This document shows, one piece after another, positions 49,812-57,483 of a DNA stretch of 64,000 nt (positions within the stretch are counted from its first letter, which is position 1; each line of letters starts with the position of its first letter). Under the pieces are notes generated by a model that did not search any database, had not been told where the DNA came from, and saw nothing but the letters and a program-made list of their open reading frames with translations. The translations under genes were made by a program, and so were the position numbers. This DNA comes from a virus, in IMG/VR virus record IMGVR_UViG_3300005096_000137, positions 62,001 to 126,000 of that record; one strand, written 5' to 3'.

Positions 49812-50426
49812 ATGCCACAAGTTTATTCTATTTCAGTTGAAGTCCAGCTCCAGGGTGGAGACCGGGAGCCTGGTGACCCCCTAATCCCCATTGCAGCCAA
49901 TATATCGGTGGCTCAGGGTGACAAAGGGTATGACAAGGTTGTCGGGCACATTCAGGGCACACTGATTCCAAGCTCTTGCCGGGGTCAACGGGTCGACATG
50001 CTTCTGGCAGCGGACGATGAGTCTCAAGACCTATACGAACTGGTCCAGACGGTATCCAATGGTACTCACTGGCATGTGGGCAATGACCTGTGTTTAGACC
50101 ACATCACGGGTGGCCTCCTTTGTCTTGAGACCGCCAACATTGACCCCGAATACCGGGGTTTCAACATTGCACCTGTGGCAGGGTCTGAACTCATTGACAT
50201 TCTTGGATGTTGCGTCGGTCTGGTGGTCACCCGACCCCACCCTATCCTGGATGAGTTGCACCCCATCACAGATGAGGCTATCGCCACCGCTATCCAGAAG
50301 ATTGCAAAACACTGGGAACAGGTCGGGTTTGTGGAAAATCCACTACACCCAGGCTACATGTATCTGGATCCTACTCTACGGCGACCATATCCACTTTTGA
50401 AATGTGGCTTGACAACCGACAAATAG
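49812..50426 (+). CDS. GNAT-like acetyltransferase (tentative)
   Basis: 204 residues. ETANIDPEYRGFNIAPVAGSELI has the Y-R-G-x-x-I pattern of the acetyl-CoA site, and KHWEQVGFVENPLHPGYMYLDPT is the typical C-terminal GNAT ending. The glycine pattern is not fully canonical. The next promoter's -35 lies inside its last codons. Confidence 0.6.
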   Translation: MPQVYSISVEVQLQGGDREPGDPLIPIAANISVAQGDKGYDKVVGHIQGTLIPSSCRGQRVDMLLAADDESQDLYELVQTVSNGTHWHVGNDLCLDHITGGLLCLETANIDPEYRGFNIAPVAGSELIDILGCCVGLVVTRPHPILDELHPITDEAIATAIQKIAKHWEQVGFVENPLHPGYMYLDPTLRRPYPLLKCGLTTDK

Positions 50427-50437
50427 TGTGGCATACT
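50409..50437 (+). promoter_or_regulatory. Promoter
   Basis: TTGACA, 17-nt spacer, CATACT, overlapping the end of the GNAT-like gene and 49 nt before the next ATG. Confidence 0.75.
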
Positions 50438-50486
50438 TGAAGAGTAACCAATCGGATGAAATGTACCCAACCATGAGGAGTCAGCG

Positions 50487-50735
50487 ATGAGCAATCCAAT
50501 TCAAGGCATCAATGCGAATCGACTCCCCCGGGAACCCCTCGAACGGAAGTTTAGTGTTCTCTGGGACCATATAAACGATAGACAGCGGGTGCTCTCATAC
50601 ATTTTGGATAGGTCCCAGGCAAATCGAGGGGATTATAACCCCACCAAAGTTGAGATAGAGGTCGTGGCCACAGTCATTCAGTGGTTAGGGAGCCCTGTTG
50701 GTCAGGGTTTTCTGGCAGATATCCCGACCAGTTAA
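50487..50735 (+). CDS. Small hypothetical protein
   Basis: 82 residues with GAGGAG upstream. Helix-rich (ERKFSVLWDHINDRQRVLSYI). Not recognised. Its stop abuts the 13-bp repeat array. Confidence 0.55.
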   Translation: MSNPIQGINANRLPREPLERKFSVLWDHINDRQRVLSYILDRSQANRGDYNPTKVEIEVVATVIQWLGSPVGQGFLADIPTS

Positions 50736-50737
50736 CT

Positions 50738-50870
50738 ACACGAACAATTCACACGAACAATTCACACGAACAATTCACACGAACAATTCACACGAACAAT
50801 TCACACGAACAATTCACACGAACAATTCTTCACACGAACAATTCACACGAACAATTCACACGAACAATTC
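50738..50870. repeat. 13-bp tandem repeat array, ten copies
   Basis: ACACGAACAATTC is repeated seven times, interrupted by TTC, then three more times. It fills the gap between two genes and ends 17 nt before the GHKL-like gene start. The AT-rich, direct, evenly spaced design resembles iterons or an operator array. Some frames read through as a repetitive pseudo-protein, which I do not regard as coding. Confidence 0.95.
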
Positions 50871-50887
50871 ACTACGAGGATTTTGAG

Positions 50888-52288
50888 ATGAGCGACCAAC
50901 CTTACTTGATGATTGAGAACAAGGGTGAAGCCCCAGTAGAGGGATACACCGTGCTTGGTCTGTCCACGACTCGGGGTAGCAAAGCTGATGGAGTAATCGG
51001 TCAGTTTGGCTCCGGAAACAAGCATGCCATCAATGTGTGCCTGCGAAACGGGCTTACCGTCTGGGTCTATTGTGGGACCACTCGCTTGGAATTCAGTACC
51101 CAATCGGAGATGGTGGATGATGGGTTGGTCAAGACTGAGGCACGACATGTTGTGTACCGCAAGGGTGCCAGTGCCTGGAAGAAGACTGGTTGGGTTTTGG
51201 ACATGGGGGTCCTGGACTGGGATAGTGTTGGGATGGGGCTCCGAGAGTTCGTCTCTAATGCGATTGATCGAACTATCCGAGAAGGTGATATAAACAGCCA
51301 GGTCCTTGTCATTAAGACAGTGGACCCCAAAGACCGCCGTGCCCGGGCTGGGTTCACGCGGATCTTCGTGGAACTCAATACCGATGTTCGTCAGTATTAT
51401 GAGGAATTGGGTAGTAATTTCCTTCACTTCTCAGATGATCCCAGCAAAGCTGTCCCCGGTATTCTGGAGAAGACTGAAGAGGGTGGCGCTAAGATTTACC
51501 GCGAGGGTGTCTATGTCCGTGCCCTACGGGAGCCGAGCTTGTTTGACTACAATTTCAGTAAAGATGATTTGCCCATCGACGAATGTCGTAATAGTTCCGA
51601 GTACGTGATTAAGGCCTCAGTCGCGCGGATGCTGGGAAACGCTTCACAGGGTATTATTGAGCAAGTGCTCCAGGAGGTCCAGTGTGAAGGTAATTGGCTC
51701 GAAACTAACTTGGACACCGATTATCTCTTTGGATCCTGTTACACAGACCCGGATGATTCCCAGTCAGAAAGTTGGAGCAATGCCTGGGCTGCGACCGCAG
51801 GTGTTGGCGCTGTTGTGTGTCGTGACTCCCATTCAAGTGGGTTCGTGGAACGCAAAGGTTTATCCCCTGGTGTAGTGAAAGAGGGTTGGTTGAGACCCCT
51901 GTCTAAGGTGGAGGGGGTCCAGACCTGCGACGATGTACTGGATGACGCTGAATCAGCAGGAAAAACAATCACACCTGCGGGGATACTTATTGAGAGTGCG
52001 ATGGATAAAGCCTGGGATGTGTTTGAGAGCGCAGGTTTGACCAGGTACCTTAGTCAGCCTCAGGTGCTGTGCTTTGAGCAAGCGGGGGAAGACGCGCATA
52101 TCGCCGACTCTTACTACTGTGGTGTGGGTAATCTTGTGTATATCAGGTCTCACCTAGCAGGTCCAGAGTGCCACAATGACAGATACCAGGCGGCCATCGG
52201 CGTGTGTGCCTTGCACATCAGTTCAGATGACGGTTGCGAGTTGACACCCGATGATTTGCTCATCAAGCTGGTGGCAGAACTTACTTGA
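50888..52288 (+). CDS. GHKL-type ATPase-like protein with unusual motif order
   Basis: 466 residues. IGQFGSGNKHAI (residues 37-48) resembles the GxFGxGxK box of Hsp90/MutL-like ATPases, and LREFVSNAIDR (118-128) resembles their N-box (E..SN..D). The N-box normally comes first, so the fold would be permuted. GAGGA precedes the ATG. The C-terminal half is unrecognised. A chaperone-like or DNA-remodelling role is possible. The start must be at 50888, since the upstream reading frame is only repeat sequence. Confidence 0.6.
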   Translation: MSDQPYLMIENKGEAPVEGYTVLGLSTTRGSKADGVIGQFGSGNKHAINVCLRNGLTVWVYCGTTRLEFSTQSEMVDDGLVKTEARHVVYRKGASAWKKTGWVLDMGVLDWDSVGMGLREFVSNAIDRTIREGDINSQVLVIKTVDPKDRRARAGFTRIFVELNTDVRQYYEELGSNFLHFSDDPSKAVPGILEKTEEGGAKIYREGVYVRALREPSLFDYNFSKDDLPIDECRNSSEYVIKASVARMLGNASQGIIEQVLQEVQCEGNWLETNLDTDYLFGSCYTDPDDSQSESWSNAWAATAGVGAVVCRDSHSSGFVERKGLSPGVVKEGWLRPLSKVEGVQTCDDVLDDAESAGKTITPAGILIESAMDKAWDVFESAGLTRYLSQPQVLCFEQAGEDAHIADSYYCGVGNLVYIRSHLAGPECHNDRYQAAIGVCALHISSDDGCELTPDDLLIKLVAELT

Positions 52289-52313
52289 CAAACCTTGATC
52301 CATCACCTATGAT
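52285..52313 (+). promoter_or_regulatory. Promoter of the small membrane-protein cluster
   Basis: TTGACA, 17-nt spacer, TATGAT. The -35 includes the stop codon of the GHKL-like gene. Confidence 0.8.
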
Positions 52314-52347
52314 TGAGTTGTAAGCCAATTTAACCAGGAGAAACACC

Positions 52348-52572
52348 ATGCTGCCAACCATCATTGAATTCGACTACAAAGAAAAGCGTCGGCTGGTCAT
52401 CGAGATTGGCGACGATAAGCGGGGCAACGGTTGTATCCTGTGCCAGCAACTGAGTCCCAAACGTGGATTACGCTCCTTCAAACCCGAACAACGGACCAAT
52501 CTAAAGAAGCTTGGAATACTCAGAACTATATACCACCTTGGGAGGAGAGAATGGGCGATATTGAGAACCTGA
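52348..52572 (+). CDS. Small basic protein
   Basis: 74 residues, AGGAGA upstream. Contains a CILC pair and basic stretches (KPEQRTNLKKLG). Overlaps the first of the tiny membrane proteins by 22 nt. Function unknown. Confidence 0.55.
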   Translation: MLPTIIEFDYKEKRRLVIEIGDDKRGNGCILCQQLSPKRGLRSFKPEQRTNLKKLGILRTIYHLGRREWAILRT

Positions 52573-52688
52573 TCAAGTGGATCGCCTGCATCAGGATTAC
52601 CTGTTTTGTGTTTGTGATGATCTCAATTATTACGACTTGTAGCCTCATTGGTTATGTGGTCTGGCGACTATTCGCCACGAGCGGTTAG
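52551..52688 (+). CDS. Tiny membrane protein 1
   Basis: 45 residues with GGAGGAGAG upstream. One transmembrane segment (FVMISIITTCSLIGYVVWRLF). The tail SLIGYVVWRLFATSG is repeated in the next gene (SLLGYVVWRLLVANG), showing duplication. Confidence 0.6.
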   Translation: MGDIENLIKWIACIRITCFVFVMISIITTCSLIGYVVWRLFATSG

Positions 52689-52713
52689 GTTTAACACTAC
52701 TGGAGAATATCAG

Positions 52714-52893
52714 ATGATGAACAATCTCGGAAGACCAGTGAACAAACAGATGATTGACATGGAGAAACAGATGAAGTTGGGTTTTCGCCTCGTCGTAGGT
52801 TGGTTTGTGTTTGTGGCGATATCTGTTGTCACAGCCCTCAGCCTCCTAGGCTATGTGGTCTGGCGTCTGCTCGTCGCGAATGGGTTGGTCTAA
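52714..52893 (+). CDS. Tiny membrane protein 2
   Basis: 59 residues with GGAGA upstream. A helical N-terminus (NKQMIDMEKQMKLG) then one membrane helix (WFVFVAISVVTALSLLGYVV). Paralogue of the previous protein. Confidence 0.6.
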   Translation: MMNNLGRPVNKQMIDMEKQMKLGFRLVVGWFVFVAISVVTALSLLGYVVWRLLVANGLV

Positions 52894-52914
52894 CTTCATC
52901 GGAGAGGGCTATGG

Positions 52915-53067
52915 ATGGGTTTTAGACACATTATGGATTCTGCGAATCGACGGGCGTACAAGGATACTTTTGGGTTGATCATGACTTTTGTAAGTATGCT
53001 CACCCTGACCGCCACATTTGTCCTGTTTATCATGTGGCGTGTTTTGATATCTTATGGGATCATGTGA
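52915..53067 (+). CDS. Tiny membrane protein 3
   Basis: 50 residues from ATG 52915 (GGAGAGG upstream; the ATG at 52911 runs into a stop after 4 codons). One membrane helix (MLTLTATFVLFIMWRVLI) related in pattern to the two previous proteins. Confidence 0.55.
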   Translation: MGFRHIMDSANRRAYKDTFGLIMTFVSMLTLTATFVLFIMWRVLISYGIM

Positions 53068-53084
53068 GCTTTGAAAGGGCGTCT

Positions 53085-53192
53085 ATGTTCAAGAAGTACA
53101 TTATTGCGGTCATCCTCCTGGTACTGGGTTGCTTTGCCATCCTGGTCGGTCTGTGGGTCTATATGTTAGCCTATGCTGGCTGGGGTATGTAA
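53085..53192 (+). CDS. Tiny membrane protein 4
   Basis: 35 residues with GAAAGGG upstream. Almost all membrane helix (YIIAVILLVLGCFAILVGLW). Its stop overlaps the next ATG (TAATG). Confidence 0.55.
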   Translation: MFKKYIIAVILLVLGCFAILVGLWVYMLAYAGWGM

Positions 53193-53425
53193 TGACTCAC
53201 TTTCAGAAGTGGTGGCTGAAGTTCAAGAGGAAGAACCCGAACTTTGACCAACCTAACGACACCAAGTTCACGATGACCATCGGCAATCTCCGGAAGGTCC
53301 TGACCCAGGCCCACAAGCATGGGTTCTCCTGTGGGATGGAGACTTCCAAGGACATCGAGAAACTCAAGGGCACTGACCCAAATTCATTTGGAGATTTAAT
53401 GAACATGTTTAAGGGGCATAAATGA
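53192..53425 (+). CDS. Small basic protein
   Basis: 77 residues. Basic aromatic N-terminus (HFQKWWLKFKRKN) and a helical, His-containing centre. Coupled to the tiny membrane protein upstream. Function unknown. Confidence 0.58.
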   Translation: MTHFQKWWLKFKRKNPNFDQPNDTKFTMTIGNLRKVLTQAHKHGFSCGMETSKDIEKLKGTDPNSFGDLMNMFKGHK

Positions 53426-53838
53426 ACACAATTTGGAAGTCCAACCTGTCCGGATCACTGGGCACATTTGAGTGGTACAAACCCGGGACCAGGGAAGTCC
53501 AGAATCTTGGACCTGTCCTGGACATCTGTGTTCGGGCGCAGGTGGTGCCACCTATCACGTCCCCAAAATCGAACTGCATCATGTATCTGGTGGAGGTGCT
53601 CTACAGTAGAAAGCACATCAAGGGCGACCGGTTTGATGCCCAATACTCGCTCGCCCACCTAAAAGCGACCATGGGTGACGATGCACGGATTTGTTTGGCA
53701 ACATTCAAGAGTGATAAATTCGGGCAGGCGTACCGACTTGCATTACATGAACAGGCTGAGAGCGGATACCACACCCACTCTTTGACCATTGACAATTGGG
53801 TGTGGGATAATGGATGTCAACCTCTGGCTGGCAAGTAA
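53422..53838 (+). CDS. Hypothetical protein
   Basis: 138 residues, ATGA overlap. Mixed alpha/beta, with FDAQYSLAHLKATMGDDARICLA; no family recognised. Confidence 0.58.
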   Translation: MNTIWKSNLSGSLGTFEWYKPGTREVQNLGPVLDICVRAQVVPPITSPKSNCIMYLVEVLYSRKHIKGDRFDAQYSLAHLKATMGDDARICLATFKSDKFGQAYRLALHEQAESGYHTHSLTIDNWVWDNGCQPLAGK

Positions 53839-53864
53839 ATTATGTTAAAAGGACTAGCAACACT

Positions 53865-54146
53865 ATGATAACTCGCGTGAACTTTACGAAATTGGACGGT
53901 CGACGAATCACCCTGGACCTCATGGATGTGTGCAATGTCGAAGACACCCCTGAGGGGGTTGTTGTACTCTACGCAGTGCTAGCCACTGAGAAGAAATCCT
54001 TCATAGCGGGTATGACTTATGATCAAGTGGTCGCCGAACTGGACCGGGGTCGTAATCTCATGATGCCCTTTTCACAGGGGGATGAGGATGGTGAGTTCGA
54101 GTCCGGGGATGAATGGAAGGCAGGCGGTGAAAGTGACGAGTATTGA
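53865..54146 (+). CDS. Small acidic hypothetical protein
   Basis: 93 residues from ATG 53865. Beta-rich N-terminal half and a strongly acidic tail (GDEDGEFESGDE). Weak ribosome binding site. Function unknown. Confidence 0.5.
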   Translation: MITRVNFTKLDGRRITLDLMDVCNVEDTPEGVVVLYAVLATEKKSFIAGMTYDQVVAELDRGRNLMMPFSQGDEDGEFESGDEWKAGGESDEY

Positions 54147-54561
54147 GCTAGGACCTCAGCCACTACCAGCTCCCCAGCAACGTTACAGGGACTGTAGTGG
54201 GTTTCAAGGGGACGTGAGATTCCGTGACTACGCGGATATGCTCCATGCCGGAGACATCTTGGGTTGCGAGGAATTCTGTAAGGAACACGTCGAGGACCCA
54301 GAGATACTCAGAAAGGTACGTACCCTGGAGCGCCAGTGGGTTACGGAGATGTCACGCCTCGTGCGGGAACTCCAGATTACTGCCCGCGAAAGCCTTGGGT
54401 ATCGGACATTATCTGAGGGCTACTGTAAGCAGGCATATGGCACCCAAGCCTCAACGTGGGTAAAGCGTAAGCTGAAGGCTGGCAACAACTTACTTCGCAA
54501 TGCTGATGCCGCCCGCCTTGACCACGAACGTGTCGAAGTCCCGGTCGGTTTCAAGAAATGA
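54127..54561 (+). CDS. Hypothetical helical protein
   Basis: 144 residues from GTG 54127 or 54133 (GGAAGG upstream), overlapping the previous gene by 20 nt. Long charged helices (ILRKVRTLERQWVTEMSRLV) suggest a coiled coil. Not recognised. Confidence 0.55.
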   Translation: MKVTSIELGPQPLPAPQQRYRDCSGFQGDVRFRDYADMLHAGDILGCEEFCKEHVEDPEILRKVRTLERQWVTEMSRLVRELQITARESLGYRTLSEGYCKQAYGTQASTWVKRKLKAGNNLLRNADAARLDHERVEVPVGFKK

Positions 54562-54562
54562 T

Positions 54563-54590
54563 TTGACAAGCTGCTTTTGCAAGGTAGTAT
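54563..54590 (+). promoter_or_regulatory. Promoter
   Basis: TTGACA, 16-nt spacer, TAGTAT, starting 2 nt after the previous stop. Confidence 0.78.
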
Positions 54591-54613
54591 TGGTGTAGAA
54601 AGGGACTACGACA

Positions 54614-54940
54614 ATGAACGAACACGAATACGAAACAGACGACCTCCTGGGCGGGACCGCAAAGGCAACCGTTTGGGTCCAGTACACTACTGAGAACCAG
54701 ATTCGATACAATCCTGACGGGGGTGGATTCGAGTCTAGTATCATTGAGGTTGAAGTCTGGGACGCCAAGGTCACTAGCTACAGTACTCCAGGATGTGACC
54801 TGGACCGGGCTGGGATCGAGAAGCTGGGTGGCGATGGTTCATGGGCAAAGTTGGCGGATGGTTTATTGCTTGACCACCTCAATGACGCGATGGTGGACGA
54901 CACATTCGAGTATCATGAGTTGGTTGAACAGGTCCTTTGA
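54614..54940 (+). CDS. Hypothetical protein
   Basis: 108 residues with AAAGGGA upstream. Beta strands (SSIIEVEVWDAKVTSY) then acidic helices. Followed by GAGTTTCTATTTTATT, repeated at 55374, in the gap before each of the next two genes. Confidence 0.58.
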   Translation: MNEHEYETDDLLGGTAKATVWVQYTTENQIRYNPDGGGFESSIIEVEVWDAKVTSYSTPGCDLDRAGIEKLGGDGSWAKLADGLLLDHLNDAMVDDTFEYHELVEQVL

Positions 54941-54985
54941 GTTTCTATTTTATTGAACAAACTAGTTAATTGGAGGAACAAGAGA

Positions 54986-55366
54986 ATGACCGAATCGAAA
55001 CCAAGTGAGCAGAAACCCCTAGGTGTTGTTGGGTTCATTGGAGTCAGTGTGTTCGCAGTCTTCGGGGGTTTATTTGTTTTAGGAGGCATTCAACATGATA
55101 TGTCCAATGCCCCCTCATCCTTACTCCAAGCTGCCACTGCCCCTATTATGGGCGACATCCATCGACAGGTCGCCGACGATTCAATTGACCAGTATTGGTT
55201 GGCAAAGACACATGGCAACCCCGTGGACGCATACGTCCATGCAGGTATGGTCTGTGCCGCGATGTCCCAGGCAGGCGACAAAGCTGGATACATCAAGTGG
55301 AAGGCTATCGAGAAGCGTGAGAAGGCGACTTTTGAGTCTGACCTGAAGTCACAGTTTAGTCTTTGA
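54986..55366 (+). CDS. Membrane-anchored hypothetical protein
   Basis: 126 residues from ATG 54986 (TGGAGG 8 nt upstream). One membrane helix (VGFIGVSVFAVFGGLFVLG) after a short cytoplasmic stretch; the rest is probably outside. Unrecognised. Confidence 0.6.
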   Translation: MTESKPSEQKPLGVVGFIGVSVFAVFGGLFVLGGIQHDMSNAPSSLLQAATAPIMGDIHRQVADDSIDQYWLAKTHGNPVDAYVHAGMVCAAMSQAGDKAGYIKWKAIEKREKATFESDLKSQFSL

Positions 55367-55408
55367 GTTTCTGAGTTTCTATTTTATTCCTTGAAAGGTC
55401 CACGACAC

Positions 55409-56071
55409 ATGCGATTCAAAACACTACTCTTTCTCCTGCTTTCCCTCAGTGTAACCAGTATCTCGAACGCCCAACCACAGGTGGTCAACAATCCGTTTGT
55501 TAACCAGGTGACTACCCCCAAAGGTAGCCCTAGGTTAGATGCCAAGGCGTTTCTCCAGTTTACGGCATCCGCGCCCGCGACGTTGGTTGAGTTTCACCAC
55601 CAGTACCCCCATGCCCAGGGCTTTCTGGACTTTGGGGTACCTGGAGTCTATGCCCGTTATGATAGCCGTCTAGCTATTGTTCCGCCATTACCCACTGGGT
55701 CAACCCTACTGGCTCCCGCATACAAAACAGTCGCCTATTATAAGGGGCAGGTGTTTGCGTATGAGAGCTGTCTGAAATCCCAACCCCTCCCCGAATCATA
55801 CGTCCTTTCGACCCTCACCCCTACTTTTGACAATGGCGACTACACCCGGGTTTCCACAGTAGATAGCAAGGGGATTGTGTGGGCTGCCAACGCAGACCCT
55901 AAGGTCAAGACCCGCCTCTGGTTTGAGTACAACAAAGTGGGGCAAGTTACCGTCACCCATCTTGCTGTGGTTAACGTCCCCATGGCAAAACAGGCAATTA
56001 AAGCCATAAAAGACTTCATCAAACAACAGAAAGAGAAACAGAATGTCGTTCCTAAACGAAGAACCGCCTAA
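55409..56071 (+). CDS. Sec-secreted hypothetical protein
   Basis: 220 residues from ATG 55409 with GAAAGG upstream. A clear Sec signal peptide: MRFKTLLFLLLSLSVTS ending SNAQ. The mature part is rich in beta strands with no known motif, and the C-terminus is basic (KQQKEKQNVVPKRR). Confidence 0.65.
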   Translation: MRFKTLLFLLLSLSVTSISNAQPQVVNNPFVNQVTTPKGSPRLDAKAFLQFTASAPATLVEFHHQYPHAQGFLDFGVPGVYARYDSRLAIVPPLPTGSTLLAPAYKTVAYYKGQVFAYESCLKSQPLPESYVLSTLTPTFDNGDYTRVSTVDSKGIVWAANADPKVKTRLWFEYNKVGQVTVTHLAVVNVPMAKQAIKAIKDFIKQQKEKQNVVPKRRTA

Positions 56072-56318
56072 AGCCAATCGACGGCGACTATTCCTGATGG
56101 GACTTGTCCCCGTCAGTGTCCTCGGTGCCCTACTCGCGGTAGTCGTGACTAACTCGGTAGAAAGTCACCGAGATGCAGCCGTCGAACATGCGGTCGACTA
56201 TTCCGTGGAGAAAGCCGAAGACAAGTTCCAAGATGCTACGGTCAAACTCAAGGACAAGTTCCAAGATGCGAAAGACTCGCTTAAAGAGAAATTCAATGGA
56301 CTCAACAAATCGAAATGA
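56043..56318 (+). CDS. Membrane-anchored repeat-helix protein
   Basis: 91 residues overlapping the previous gene by 29 nt. NRRRLFLMGLVPVSVLGALLAVVV is a basic patch plus a membrane helix; two copies of DKFQDA within charged helices follow. The helix is too hydrophobic for a Tat signal, so I treat it as a membrane anchor. Confidence 0.6.
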   Translation: MSFLNEEPPKANRRRLFLMGLVPVSVLGALLAVVVTNSVESHRDAAVEHAVDYSVEKAEDKFQDATVKLKDKFQDAKDSLKEKFNGLNKSK

Positions 56319-56417
56319 TCCAACGTACATGTAGAGGGGTTGATAAATCTGTCAAAATTGGTGGCGTTGGTGTAACCCTCGCCAATGGGTAACGATTATA
56401 CCGGTCCCTACTTTCTC

Positions 56418-56450
56418 CCCGCTTCTGGCTTATGGTCAGGGCGGGTTTTT
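56418..56450 (+). terminator. Rho-independent terminator
   Basis: CCCGC and GCGGG form the outer stem around a CTG/CAG-stabilised loop, followed by TTTTTATTT. Confidence 0.85.
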
Positions 56451-56452
56451 AT

Positions 56453-56481
56453 TTGACAACCTGCCATTTATGTGGCATACT
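56453..56481 (+). promoter_or_regulatory. Promoter of a leaderless gene
   Basis: TTGACA, 17-nt spacer, CATACT, then TCTAGT and ATG: again 6 nt between -10 and the start codon. Confidence 0.78.
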
Positions 56482-56487
56482 TCTAGT

Positions 56488-56973
56488 ATGACAATCGACT
56501 ACTACCAACATGACGACATATACCTGGCAACCACCGGAAAACACCCCTCGGGTTTCAAGGGGGTTCTCCAGATTGTGTTCACGGGTCCAAGCGTGGATCA
56601 AGTTACTGAACAAGTCATATCAGTCTTGGTCCTCGACGGACTGGACCAAGTGGCAGATGTCCCTGCTGACTGGGAAGCGGCCTTTGAAACACTGGGCTGT
56701 ATTTCGACACCCCAAAAACGGGTCCGGAAACGATCCGAGTATCCAAACCACGCCCGCCCACCACGCCGTGCAGGGAAGCGTCAGGAGTTCTTTGACCACT
56801 TGTCCGCCGGGACTGATGTGGCGACTGCGGTGGCTGCTTCCGGCTATGATTTCGAGGAAGTTGAAACAACCACAGGGATGACTGTCAAGGAGAAGGAAGA
56901 AGCGTTGGTAGGGTTTACCTACCTCATCCTGGGTTCGATTCTGATTCCGATTGTATGGAGTTTATTCACATGA
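56488..56973 (+). CDS. Tail-anchored hypothetical protein (leaderless mRNA)
   Basis: 161 residues. Soluble N-terminal part, a basic middle (RVRKRSEYPNHARPPRRAGK) and a C-terminal membrane helix (TYLILGSILIPIVWSLF), the layout of a tail-anchored protein. Function unknown. Confidence 0.62.
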   Translation: MTIDYYQHDDIYLATTGKHPSGFKGVLQIVFTGPSVDQVTEQVISVLVLDGLDQVADVPADWEAAFETLGCISTPQKRVRKRSEYPNHARPPRRAGKRQEFFDHLSAGTDVATAVAASGYDFEEVETTTGMTVKEKEEALVGFTYLILGSILIPIVWSLFT

Positions 56974-57422
56974 GTGAAGATTATCGAAACGTTTATGACT
57001 ACCGGAATGCACCTCATGGGGAGGGTCCATTCGCGGGGCATTGGAACGACAAGCCACATCGACTCTTCTGGGATGTCTGTGACATCATGGAGGAGATGCA
57101 ACCCATTCAGCCCACATTGCTGATTCACAAGGCAAAGCATGGTGATCGCCATGTTATCATCCTTAGCAAGGCACACGAGTCCTTTGCTTGGTCACGGTTA
57201 TTTGAAATCCTTGATGCAGAGGGATACTACGTTCCCGAACACTGGGATGATGAGGAGATGGTTGCCCTCTATAAGCAGGTCAAGTCGCATGGCCAGGGTA
57301 AGGACGCGAAATACTTCCTGCAATGGCGTAGCGATCATGGTTATGAGTACGAACACATCGAGATTGAGTACCCCAGCACCCATGAGATGCTTTCAGACGA
57401 ACTGGAGCGGAAGAAGGCTTGA
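56970..57422 (+). CDS. Hypothetical protein
   Basis: 150 residues, ATGA overlap (ATG 56955 is an alternative). Rich in His, Trp and acidic residues (PEHWDDEEMVALY). Stop codon contained in the next -35. Not recognised. Confidence 0.58.
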   Translation: MSEDYRNVYDYRNAPHGEGPFAGHWNDKPHRLFWDVCDIMEEMQPIQPTLLIHKAKHGDRHVIILSKAHESFAWSRLFEILDAEGYYVPEHWDDEEMVALYKQVKSHGQGKDAKYFLQWRSDHGYEYEHIEIEYPSTHEMLSDELERKKA

Positions 57423-57447
57423 CAACCGGCAAATCATCACCTATACT
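57419..57447 (+). promoter_or_regulatory. Promoter
   Basis: TTGACA, 17-nt spacer, TATACT, near consensus. The -35 carries the stop codon of the upstream gene. Confidence 0.85.
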
Positions 57448-57483
57448 TTCAGAGTAACCACTTAATCATCGGAGAACACAACC

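Noticed and set aside
50738-50870. CRISPR array
   Set aside because: Repeats are 13 bp, contiguous and without spacers; no cas genes are present.
50681-50887. Repetitive N-terminal extension of the GHKL-like protein
   Set aside because: It is a translation of the 13-bp repeat array; ATG 50888 with GAGGA upstream is the natural start.
56043-56318. Ninth Tat signal (NRRRLFLMGL)
   Set aside because: The following segment is long and very hydrophobic with no cleavage site, typical of a membrane anchor.
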